Assembly (NCBI GenBank): GCA_900543715.1
Contig: UQSX01000004.1
Location: forward strand, 1 to 64,000
DNA: 64,000 bases
Reading direction: 5' to 3'
DNA from: an uncultured Blautia sp.
Lineage (GTDB): Bacteria > Bacillota > Clostridia > Lachnospirales > Lachnospiraceae
Under the pieces are notes generated by a model. The model made no database searches. It had not been told where the DNA came from and saw only the letters and a program-made list of their open reading frames with translations. Shown here piece by piece: positions 33,561 through 40,700 of the stretch (position 1 is the stretch's first letter; the number at the start of each line of letters is the position of its first letter). The position numbers were made by a program, and so were the translations under genes.

Positions 33561-34474
33561 GTAAGAAAATTTTTGGATTTTTTAATAAGCAGAAACAATT
33601 CGAAAAAGATGTTTTGGAAAATAATATGCAGTACTCTAGTTTCTACGGGGACAGCTTTAAACAGTTAAAGAAAAATAAGATCGCAATGTTCTGCGCAGGT
33701 ATTATCATAATATTGATCTTGATCGCGATCTTTGCACCTCTGATCGCACCGTATGATCCTACATACCAGGATTATTCTGCCGTTCTTGCAGAACCCAGTA
33801 TGGCCCATCCTTTCGGGACAGATGAATACGGAAGAGATATTTTATCACGTATCATTTATGGCTCAAGAGTATCCATCAGTATCGGTATCGTAGCTCAGGT
33901 TGTTGCATCACTTGTTGGTGTGACGCTGGGTTCCATCGCAGGATACTACGGCGGAAAAATTGATAGCGTGATCTCAAGGATCATGGAAATTTTCCAGGCA
34001 TTTCCAGACCTGATCTTCGCTATGGCTATTATGACATTTATGGGAAAAGGTGTTGTTAATCTGTTTATTGCTCTGGGTCTGCTGACATGGGTAAGAACCG
34101 CCAGAATGATCCGCGGATCAGTTATGCAGCTGAAAGAGAAGGAATACATTGAAGCCAGCCGGGCAAGCGGAGCGACCACATATTGGATCATAATGAAGGG
34201 CTTGATACCGAACTGTCTGTCAACGATCATTGTCCTGGTAACTCTTGGAATTCCAAATGCTATTATGTATGAAGCATCTTTGAGCTTCCTGGGTATCGGT
34301 ATCGTGCCTCCCACACCGTCATGGGGCAATATGATCAGCGCGGCTCAGACGTTTATCAATTACCGTCCGTTATATAGTATTATGCCTGGTGTTGCCATTA
34401 TGATCACAGTTATTGCGTTTAATATTTTTGGAGATGGATTGAGAGACGCTTTGGATCCAAAGCTTAAAAACTAA
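33557..34474 (+). CDS. Peptide ABC transporter permease (DppC-like)
   Basis: A 305-residue permease partner of the DppB-like protein. The cytosolic N-terminus leads to a first helix near 45-67, then the conserved HPFGTDEYGRDILSRIIYGS segment, the EAA loop (EYIEASRASGATTYWII) and the C-terminal DGLRDALDPKLKN. These are hallmarks of the DppC/OppC family. It is translationally coupled to the gene before it and the ATPase gene follows 14 bp later. Confidence 0.93.
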   Translation: MSKKIFGFFNKQKQFEKDVLENNMQYSSFYGDSFKQLKKNKIAMFCAGIIIILILIAIFAPLIAPYDPTYQDYSAVLAEPSMAHPFGTDEYGRDILSRIIYGSRVSISIGIVAQVVASLVGVTLGSIAGYYGGKIDSVISRIMEIFQAFPDLIFAMAIMTFMGKGVVNLFIALGLLTWVRTARMIRGSVMQLKEKEYIEASRASGATTYWIIMKGLIPNCLSTIIVLVTLGIPNAIMYEASLSFLGIGIVPPTPSWGNMISAAQTFINYRPLYSIMPGVAIMITVIAFNIFGDGLRDALDPKLKN

Positions 34475-34488
34475 AGGAGGCATAGATA

Positions 34489-35481
34489 ATGGGAGAAAAA
34501 ATTCTTGAAGTTAATCATTTGAAAACATATTTCCACACAGATGCCGGACTTTCCAAAGCAGTGAACGATGTGTCTTTTTTTGTAGAGAAGGGAAAGACCC
34601 TGGGCATTGTCGGTGAATCAGGATGTGGTAAAAGTATCACTTCTTTGTCTATCATGGGCCTGGTAGAGACCCCTCCCGGGGAAATTGCCGGAGGCGAGAT
34701 TATTTTCGAAGGAGAGGATCTGTTAAAGAAAAACGAAAAAGAGATGAGCAAGATCCGGGGGAAAAAGATCGCTATGATCTTCCAGGAACCTATGACATCG
34801 CTAAACCCTGTATTTACTATCGGACAGCAGCTTATAGAAACTCTGATGCTTCATGAAGATATGACAAAAAAGCAGGCGAAGGAGCGGGCTATTGAAATGC
34901 TGAAAATGGTTAAAATCCCGCTGGCGGAAAAACGTTTTCATGAATATCCCCATCAGCTTTCCGGAGGTATGCGTCAGAGGGTTATGATCGCTATGGCACT
35001 GTGCTGCAACCCGGAATTGTTGATCTGTGATGAGCCTACGACGGCTCTGGATGTGACTATACAGGCGCAGATCCTGGATCTTATCAATGAGTTGAAAGAA
35101 AAAACAGGAACATCGGTTATGATGATCACCCATGACCTTGGTGTTATTGCGGAGATTGCTGATGATGTCATGGTCATGTATGCAGGAAAGATTGTTGAAC
35201 GTGCCACCTGCGACCAGATATTTGAAAAACCGATGCATCCGTATACATATGGATTAATGCAGTGCATTCCGAAACTGGATGATGATGATACAGAGAGATT
35301 AAGCGTTATAGAAGGTATGGTCCCCAGTTTTGATGATATGCCTAAAGGATGTGCTTTCTGCCCCAGATGTAAGGAGGCACGGGAAATATGCAAACAGAAA
35401 ATGCCGGAACTTACAGAAGTTGAGGGACGAATGGTCCGTTGCTTTAAGTATACGCAAGAATGGGGGGAGGATGCCGAATGA
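34489..35481 (+). CDS. Peptide ABC transporter ATP-binding protein (DppD-like)
   Basis: A 330-residue ATPase: Walker A GESGCGKS (near 43), Q-loop FQEP, signature LSGGMRQR, Walker B LLICDEPTTALD and H-loop MITHDLG. The C-terminal oligopeptide-transporter extension carries a Cys cluster (CAFCPRCKEAREIC), as in the DppD/OppD subfamily where it can bind an Fe-S cluster or metal. It powers import with the DppF-like subunit encoded next. AAAGGAGG precedes the start. Confidence 0.93.
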   Translation: MGEKILEVNHLKTYFHTDAGLSKAVNDVSFFVEKGKTLGIVGESGCGKSITSLSIMGLVETPPGEIAGGEIIFEGEDLLKKNEKEMSKIRGKKIAMIFQEPMTSLNPVFTIGQQLIETLMLHEDMTKKQAKERAIEMLKMVKIPLAEKRFHEYPHQLSGGMRQRVMIAMALCCNPELLICDEPTTALDVTIQAQILDLINELKEKTGTSVMMITHDLGVIAEIADDVMVMYAGKIVERATCDQIFEKPMHPYTYGLMQCIPKLDDDDTERLSVIEGMVPSFDDMPKGCAFCPRCKEAREICKQKMPELTEVEGRMVRCFKYTQEWGEDAE

Positions 35482-36497
35482 ATGAAAAAAAGATAGAAGC
35501 TCCGTTATTGGAGGTAAAACATCTGAAGAAAATGTTCCCTGTGAAATCAGGCATTTTATCAAGAGAAAAATCATCGATCAAGGCGGTCGATGATGTGTCA
35601 TTTTCATTGATGCCTAGAGAAACATTGGGAGTTGTTGGAGAATCGGGCTGCGGAAAGTCTACCATGGGAAGATCTGTGCTGAGATTGATCGAACCTACCT
35701 CCGGTGAGATCATATACAAAGGAAAAGACTTCATGAAGACCAGCGGCAGTGAGTTAAGAAAGATGAGATCTGATATGCAGATCATTTTTCAGGATCCATA
35801 TGCATCTTTAAATCCCAGGATGACTGTGGGGGAGATTATCGCGGAGCCTTTGAATATCCAGAAAAAGTATTCCTCTAAAGACGAAGTCAGGGAACATGTT
35901 TTAAAAATCATGTCTGTGGTGGGATTGAACCAAAAATATTATAACCGGTATCCTCACGAATTTTCAGGGGGACAGCGTCAGAGGATCGGAATAGCCAGAT
36001 CTATTGTACTGGAGCCCTCCCTGATCGTTTGTGATGAACCAGTATCTGCCCTTGATGTATCTATACAGTCCCAGGTACTTAATCTGCTGACAGATCTTCA
36101 GGATTCTATGGGAATGGCGTACATTTTCATTTCTCATAATCTGAGTGTGATCAAGCATATATCAGACAGAGTTATGGTTATGTATCTGGGGCATGTAGTA
36201 GAAATGGCTGATAAGAAGGAGTTATTTGATAATCCATCTCACCCTTATACTCAGGCGCTTCTGTATTCTATCCCTCTGCCGGAGCGGCACAGCAAGCGTA
36301 AAAGGATCCTGCTCCAGGGCGATCTTCCAAGTCCGGCAAATCCTCCTTCAGGCTGCGTGTTCCATACCCGCTGTTTTATGGCAAAGGATATTTGCAAAAC
36401 CGAAAAACCAGAATTGAAAGATATCGGGAACGGACATATGTGCGCATGCCATTTCTGTGAAAAATGTGGTGCAAATAGTTTAAAGGAGAAAATGTGA
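35478..36497 (+). CDS. Peptide ABC transporter ATP-binding protein (DppF-like)
   Basis: A 339-residue ATPase: Walker A GESGCGKS, signature FSGGQRQRIGIARS, Walker B LIVCDEPVSALD, H-loop FISHNLS and the C-terminal CVFHTRCFMAKDICK extension. ATG at 35478 overlaps the preceding stop (ATGA) with GGGAGG 8 bases upstream; an in-frame ATG at 35460 lacks spacing to a site. It pairs with the DppD-like subunit to form the ATPase dimer. Confidence 0.92.
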   Translation: MNEKKIEAPLLEVKHLKKMFPVKSGILSREKSSIKAVDDVSFSLMPRETLGVVGESGCGKSTMGRSVLRLIEPTSGEIIYKGKDFMKTSGSELRKMRSDMQIIFQDPYASLNPRMTVGEIIAEPLNIQKKYSSKDEVREHVLKIMSVVGLNQKYYNRYPHEFSGGQRQRIGIARSIVLEPSLIVCDEPVSALDVSIQSQVLNLLTDLQDSMGMAYIFISHNLSVIKHISDRVMVMYLGHVVEMADKKELFDNPSHPYTQALLYSIPLPERHSKRKRILLQGDLPSPANPPSGCVFHTRCFMAKDICKTEKPELKDIGNGHMCACHFCEKCGANSLKEKM

Positions 36498-37582
36498 TGA
36501 AAATAACAGATATAAAAACATATATGATCAGAGTTCCGCTGGTCAGACCGTTCAGAATTTCTCTTGGGGTGATCACACATGCGGTAAGCTGCCTGGTGCA
36601 GATTGAAACAGATGAAGGGATTACCGGATACGGGGAAGGTTCTCCGGGGCCTCTGATCACCGGCGAAAATTTGGAAGGCACAGTTGAAACAATCCGGGTT
36701 CTGAAGAGCAAATTGATCGGTATGGATCCGAGAGATATCGAGGCAGTCTATACAGTAATGAACCGGGGTGTGGCTTATGCCGGTACGGCAAAAGCGGCGA
36801 TTGATATCGCATGCCATGATATCCTGGGCAAGTCTGCAAATATGCCGTTGTATAAAATTTTAGGCGGATTAAAAAATGAGATCGAGACAGATATAACAGT
36901 GGGGATCGATACGCCGGAGATCATGGCTGCCAGAGCAAAAGAGCATGTAGATGCAGGATTTAACGTGATCAAAACAAAAGTAGGAACAGATATTGCCAGC
37001 GATATCGCCCGGGTAAAAGCTATCAGGGAGAGTGTGGGCGATGATGTAAAAATTCGTCTTGATGCTAATCAGGGATGGAAAGCCAAAGAAGCGGTAGAGC
37101 TTCTGGCTCGTTTAAATGAATATGACATCGAACTGGTTGAACAGCCGGTTCCCCGTTATGATTTTGAAGGGTTGAAATATGTTACCGATCATAGCAGTGT
37201 TCCGGTTATGGCTGACGAAAGCTGCTGGGATGCCAAAGATGCCATGAAGCTGGTATCACATAGAGCAGTTGATTTTATCAATATTAAACTGATGAAATGC
37301 GGCGGGCTGTATGAGGCTAGGAAGATCGTCAATATTGCAGAAGCGGCTGGAGTAGAGTGTATGCTGGGCTGTATGGCAGAAGAAAGCGGTATTGCTATTA
37401 ATGCAGCTGCAGCGCTGGGAGCAGCATTAAAAAATATAACCAGAGCAGATCTTGATGCCAGCTTTTCTTTAAATGAACTGCCTTATGAAGGCGGATTTTC
37501 AGTGATGGATACAAGAAATCTTGTGCTTTCTGAAAATCCTGGCTTAGGAATAACGTCTTTGAAAGGGGAAATGCTGGGATGA
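36497..37582 (+). CDS. Enolase-superfamily dipeptide epimerase (L-Ala-D/L-Glu epimerase-like)
   Basis: A 361-residue muconate-lactonizing/mandelate-racemase type enzyme. The catalytic KxK is in VIKTKVG (near 163-165), metal ligands lie in RLDANQGW, VEQP and ADES, and the second catalytic Lys in NIKLMKCGG. A C-terminal DLD motif (ADLDASF) corresponds to the DxD that binds the dipeptide amino group in Ala-Glu epimerases. These enzymes epimerize L-Ala-D-Glu from peptidoglycan to L-Ala-L-Glu for use as nutrient. The ATG at 36497 shares one base with the preceding stop and follows AAGGAG by 8. Location behind a peptide transporter strongly supports a dipeptide substrate; exact specificity is open. 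Confidence 0.85.
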   Translation: MKITDIKTYMIRVPLVRPFRISLGVITHAVSCLVQIETDEGITGYGEGSPGPLITGENLEGTVETIRVLKSKLIGMDPRDIEAVYTVMNRGVAYAGTAKAAIDIACHDILGKSANMPLYKILGGLKNEIETDITVGIDTPEIMAARAKEHVDAGFNVIKTKVGTDIASDIARVKAIRESVGDDVKIRLDANQGWKAKEAVELLARLNEYDIELVEQPVPRYDFEGLKYVTDHSSVPVMADESCWDAKDAMKLVSHRAVDFINIKLMKCGGLYEARKIVNIAEAAGVECMLGCMAEESGIAINAAAALGAALKNITRADLDASFSLNELPYEGGFSVMDTRNLVLSENPGLGITSLKGEMLG

Positions 37583-38991
37583 ATCTGATGACAGGGGATT
37601 CCGAAAAACAACTGGAAAAACTGATCGGCGAGATCATGGAGGAGAGCTGTGCCAGAGGTATAGCTGCAGGTGTTGTGGATGCGAGCGGAAATATATTGTA
37701 TGAAAAATACTTTGGATGGAGAGATGAGGAAAAGAAACTTCCTATCAACAGAGATACGATTTTCGGTATGGCTTCTGTGACAAAATCCTTTACGGCTTTA
37801 TCTATCATGCAGATGCAGATGGATGGTATCCTGAATGTAGACGACATGGTCAAAAAATATATTCCGGAATTCACCAATAAAAATCAGAAAGATCCGGTGC
37901 GTCTGTGGCATCTTTTATGCCACAGCGGGGGTTACTTTCCTTTGCCGAGAATCGTTGTGGATAAAACGTCCCGTGCAATGGGACTGACAGATACGTTGGA
38001 AGATCAGCTGATCTATCATAAGGGGTTTGCAGATGAAGGGGTAAAGCTTGTTGCTCAGAGGCTGGATTCACAGACAAGATTTACCGGCAGGCCGGGAGAA
38101 CGTATGAGTTATTGTAATGACGGATTTGGTCTTTTGTCAGATATTGTCCGCAGACATTCAGATTGTGATTCCTTTGCAGACTACCTGGATAAACATATTC
38201 TGAAGCCTCTTGATATGAACAGGAGTAATATAAGCTTTATCAGAAATACACTGGATGAAAATGCTGCTGTGCTGTATTCCAGAGAACAGGACGGACATTG
38301 GAGATGCGACAGAGATTATCAAAATGATGCTTTTGTCCTTCACGGCGGCGGCGCTATGAAATCAACACTGGGAGATATGTTAAAATATGCGGTGATGTAT
38401 TTAAATGAAGGCGTGGGGATGAATGGTATTCGTATCATTGACAGATATTCCGTTCATGAAATGTGCAAGCCCAGACAGATCGTGAAGCCGGGTGTTTACT
38501 ATGGATATGGACTGGAATCAAAACAGGTGAATGATATGACAGTCATCGAACATGGCGGAAGTCTTCCAGGGGTTTCCTCAAATTTTGCTTTTTGCCCACA
38601 GGCAGGTCTGGGTATCGTTGTGCTGTGTAATACAATGGATGTTCCGGTTTATGCGATCAGTGACGCAATATTTCGGCTGTTCTGCGGATTGCCGATTTTT
38701 GAAGAGAGAACATCGCATGTTCCTTATCAGTGGACAGAAGAAGAAAAAACGGAATTATGCGGAGAATATATTTCAGGCGAAGGAGATCAGTTTGTCCTGA
38801 AAAAGAATCCTGTAGGCTTACTTGATATGATCGTTAATGGTTCGCCTGTTGAACTGACGCCGGTATATCCGTGGCAGGGTATGGTCAGAAAGAAATATAC
38901 AGATGTTTATCTGACTGCAGTAAGAGATGAGGAGGGGAAAGTGTTTGCGGCCCATTATGGCAGCAGGATCTTCCCTAAAACATCTGCATGA
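37579..38991 (+). CDS. Serine hydrolase of the class C beta-lactamase/PBP family
   Basis: A 470-residue hydrolase. The nucleophile motif SxxK is in ASVTKSFTAL, the Tyr motif in MSYCNDGFG (YxN) and the third motif as HGGSLPGV (HxG type). No signal peptide is present, so it acts in the cytosol, unlike true penicillin-binding proteins. In this context it may be a D-aminopeptidase or D-peptide hydrolase acting on imported wall peptides. Coupled to the epimerase gene by ATGA. It is the last gene of the operon, before a strong hairpin at 39061-39108. Confidence 0.85.
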   Translation: MNLMTGDSEKQLEKLIGEIMEESCARGIAAGVVDASGNILYEKYFGWRDEEKKLPINRDTIFGMASVTKSFTALSIMQMQMDGILNVDDMVKKYIPEFTNKNQKDPVRLWHLLCHSGGYFPLPRIVVDKTSRAMGLTDTLEDQLIYHKGFADEGVKLVAQRLDSQTRFTGRPGERMSYCNDGFGLLSDIVRRHSDCDSFADYLDKHILKPLDMNRSNISFIRNTLDENAAVLYSREQDGHWRCDRDYQNDAFVLHGGGAMKSTLGDMLKYAVMYLNEGVGMNGIRIIDRYSVHEMCKPRQIVKPGVYYGYGLESKQVNDMTVIEHGGSLPGVSSNFAFCPQAGLGIVVLCNTMDVPVYAISDAIFRLFCGLPIFEERTSHVPYQWTEEEKTELCGEYISGEGDQFVLKKNPVGLLDMIVNGSPVELTPVYPWQGMVRKKYTDVYLTAVRDEEGKVFAAHYGSRIFPKTSA

Positions 38992-39060
38992 TATTTGACC
39001 AGTTCTCAATATAAAAAATAAAGATATGAAAAACAGATGCAGGAGTATCTGAGAGATGGA

Positions 39061-39108
39061 ATAAACCTTCAAACGGATGTAAGAAAACTTACTTGTTTGA
39101 AGGTTTAT
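39061..39108. terminator. Terminator of the peptide-transport operon
   Basis: ATAAACCTTCAAAC (39061-39074) pairs perfectly with GTTTGAAGGTTTAT (39095-39108), and inside it GTAAG pairs with CTTAC. The right arm is followed by TTTG. The 14-bp stem is unusually AT-rich but long. Confidence 0.75.
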
Positions 39109-39198
39109 TTTGCTTCAGGAAAAAGAATGGGGAAAACCTGAGAAAGACTATGATAAAGGCAGTATAATATGATATACTCTCACCATAGGAGAAAATAT

Positions 39199-39282
39199 AT
39201 GGAGGCATATACTGAAAATGAATGGAGGCAAGAAGGAGAAGGACTGTCCTATCTGAGAATAGAAAAAAAGACAGGATTTTAA
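39199..39282 (+). CDS. Possible 27-codon leader ORF before the DUF4317 gene
   Basis: AGGAG at 39188 precedes an ATG at 39199 by 6-7 bases; the frame encodes MEAYTENEWRQEGEGLSYLR plus seven residues and stops 4 bases before the DUF4317 ATG. TATAAT at 39163-39168 could be its -10. DUF4317 itself has no ribosome site, so coupling through this ORF is plausible. Confidence 0.4.
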   Translation: MEAYTENEWRQEGEGLSYLRIEKKTGF

Positions 39283-39286
39283 TCAT

Positions 39287-39934
39287 ATGAAGAGCAGTAG
39301 GAAAAATATCAACAGAGAAGACATGCTGGAACTGACCAGGAGGATGACACCCTCCAGAACATCCTTTACCAGGATCGCAGGCTGCTATGTGGACAAAGAT
39401 GGAGATTTTGAGGGAAGCTTTAACGTAAATTTCCTAAAATTGTCCCAGAAGGATAAGGCCAAAAATCTTGAGATCGCAAAGACCATTCCTTTTTCAGAGA
39501 CAAATGTACAGCTGAAAAGATACAAGATCGAGGAAACTTCCAGGGAAGTCCGGGGCCTGATCCAGATGCTGAACGCAATGAAAGAATGCGGATTGAAAAA
39601 TGATGCCCTGATGGATACATTTTATGATATTATAATGGAGAACTATGAATCCAGAGCGCCTTACGGGATCATGGTATTTCATGACCGGTATGATGTGCCT
39701 GTGAAGACATCGGATAAAGAAAGGCAGTGGGAGTCGGAAGAAGTTTATGAATATCTGATCTGCGCCTTATGCCCTCTTGCAGATGAGTATGAACCGGATA
39801 AACCTTTCTGGGGATTCTTATTTCCGGCATTCACAGACAGAAGCTGCGACTGGGATCATATAAATATTTTTCACGCCGGCGGCAGGAACTATGAAAAACT
39901 GGACAGTCTGCTGGGAGTGAAAGAAAAAGAATAA
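39287..39934 (+). CDS. DUF4317-family protein
   Basis: A 215-residue protein matching DUF4317, a Clostridia-specific family. It starts with a basic segment and REDMLELTRRMTPSRTSFTR, continues with GCYVDKDGDFEGSFN and MVFHDRYDVPVKTSDK, and ends at 215 residues. Many members are nearly twice as long, so this may be a short form. No enzyme motif is visible; role unknown. No ribosome site precedes the ATG, but a short ORF ends 4 bases upstream. The AIM24-like gene follows after 19 bp. Confidence 0.75.
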   Translation: MKSSRKNINREDMLELTRRMTPSRTSFTRIAGCYVDKDGDFEGSFNVNFLKLSQKDKAKNLEIAKTIPFSETNVQLKRYKIEETSREVRGLIQMLNAMKECGLKNDALMDTFYDIIMENYESRAPYGIMVFHDRYDVPVKTSDKERQWESEEVYEYLICALCPLADEYEPDKPFWGFLFPAFTDRSCDWDHINIFHAGGRNYEKLDSLLGVKEKE

Positions 39935-39953
39935 AAATAAAGGAGAGGTTTTT

Positions 39954-40637
39954 ATGAGGTATGAAATTAAAGGCGGCGTATTTCCCATCGTTGTGTGCTA
40001 TCTGGAAGATGGGGAGCAGATGATCACAGAAAAAGGTTCTATGGTATGGCAGAGTCCCAATGTTAAGATGGAGACTTCAGGAGGAGGTCTGGGAAAAATG
40101 TTTTCCAAGGCTCTTTCCGGAGAGAGTATGTTCCAGAATATCTATACAGCCCAGGGGGGAGCGGCTATGATCACTTTCGGTTCCAGTTTTCCGGGAAAGA
40201 TCCTTCCTATAGAGATCGCTCCGGGAAAAGAGATCATCCTTCAGAAGAAGGCTTTTCTGGCATCAGAGAGCGGTGTGAAGCTGGATATTCATTTTAACAA
40301 AAAACTGGGCGCGGGATTCTTCGGAGGAGAAGGATTTATCATGCAAAGACTTTCCGGAAGCGGGATGGCCTTTGCTGAGATCGATGGTGAGCTTGTGGAA
40401 TACGACCTGGCCCCAGGCGAGGAGATGATCGTAGATACAGGAAACGTAGCCGGATTTGAACCAGGGGTTTCTATTGATATCCGTCAGGTGGCAGGGATCA
40501 AAAACAAACTTCTGGGAGGAGAAGGATTCTTCAATACGGTACTGACAGGACCGGGAAAGATCTGGCTGCAGACCATGCCAATCTCAGGAGTGGCTGAGGC
40601 TATCCGTCCGTTTATCCCTACAGGCGGAAATGGCTGA
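39954..40637 (+). CDS. AIM24/TIGR00266-family protein
   Basis: A 227-residue beta-rich protein of the TIGR00266/AIM24 family. The MRYEIKGGVFPIVVCYLEDG start, MVWQSPNVKMETS segment, EGFIMQRLSGSGMAFAEIDG centre and IWLQTMPIS end are characteristic. The fold resembles a tryptophan-RNA-binding-attenuator-like barrel; bacterial function is unknown. AAAGGAG stands 9 bases before the ATG, and the gene follows DUF4317 closely, so both are likely cotranscribed. Confidence 0.88.
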   Translation: MRYEIKGGVFPIVVCYLEDGEQMITEKGSMVWQSPNVKMETSGGGLGKMFSKALSGESMFQNIYTAQGGAAMITFGSSFPGKILPIEIAPGKEIILQKKAFLASESGVKLDIHFNKKLGAGFFGGEGFIMQRLSGSGMAFAEIDGELVEYDLAPGEEMIVDTGNVAGFEPGVSIDIRQVAGIKNKLLGGEGFFNTVLTGPGKIWLQTMPISGVAEAIRPFIPTGGNG

Positions 40638-40700
40638 TTTTTGCATAAGCAGGTAATTTTAGGGAACAATCACTGAAAAAGCCGGAAAAGGAGGTTCAAG

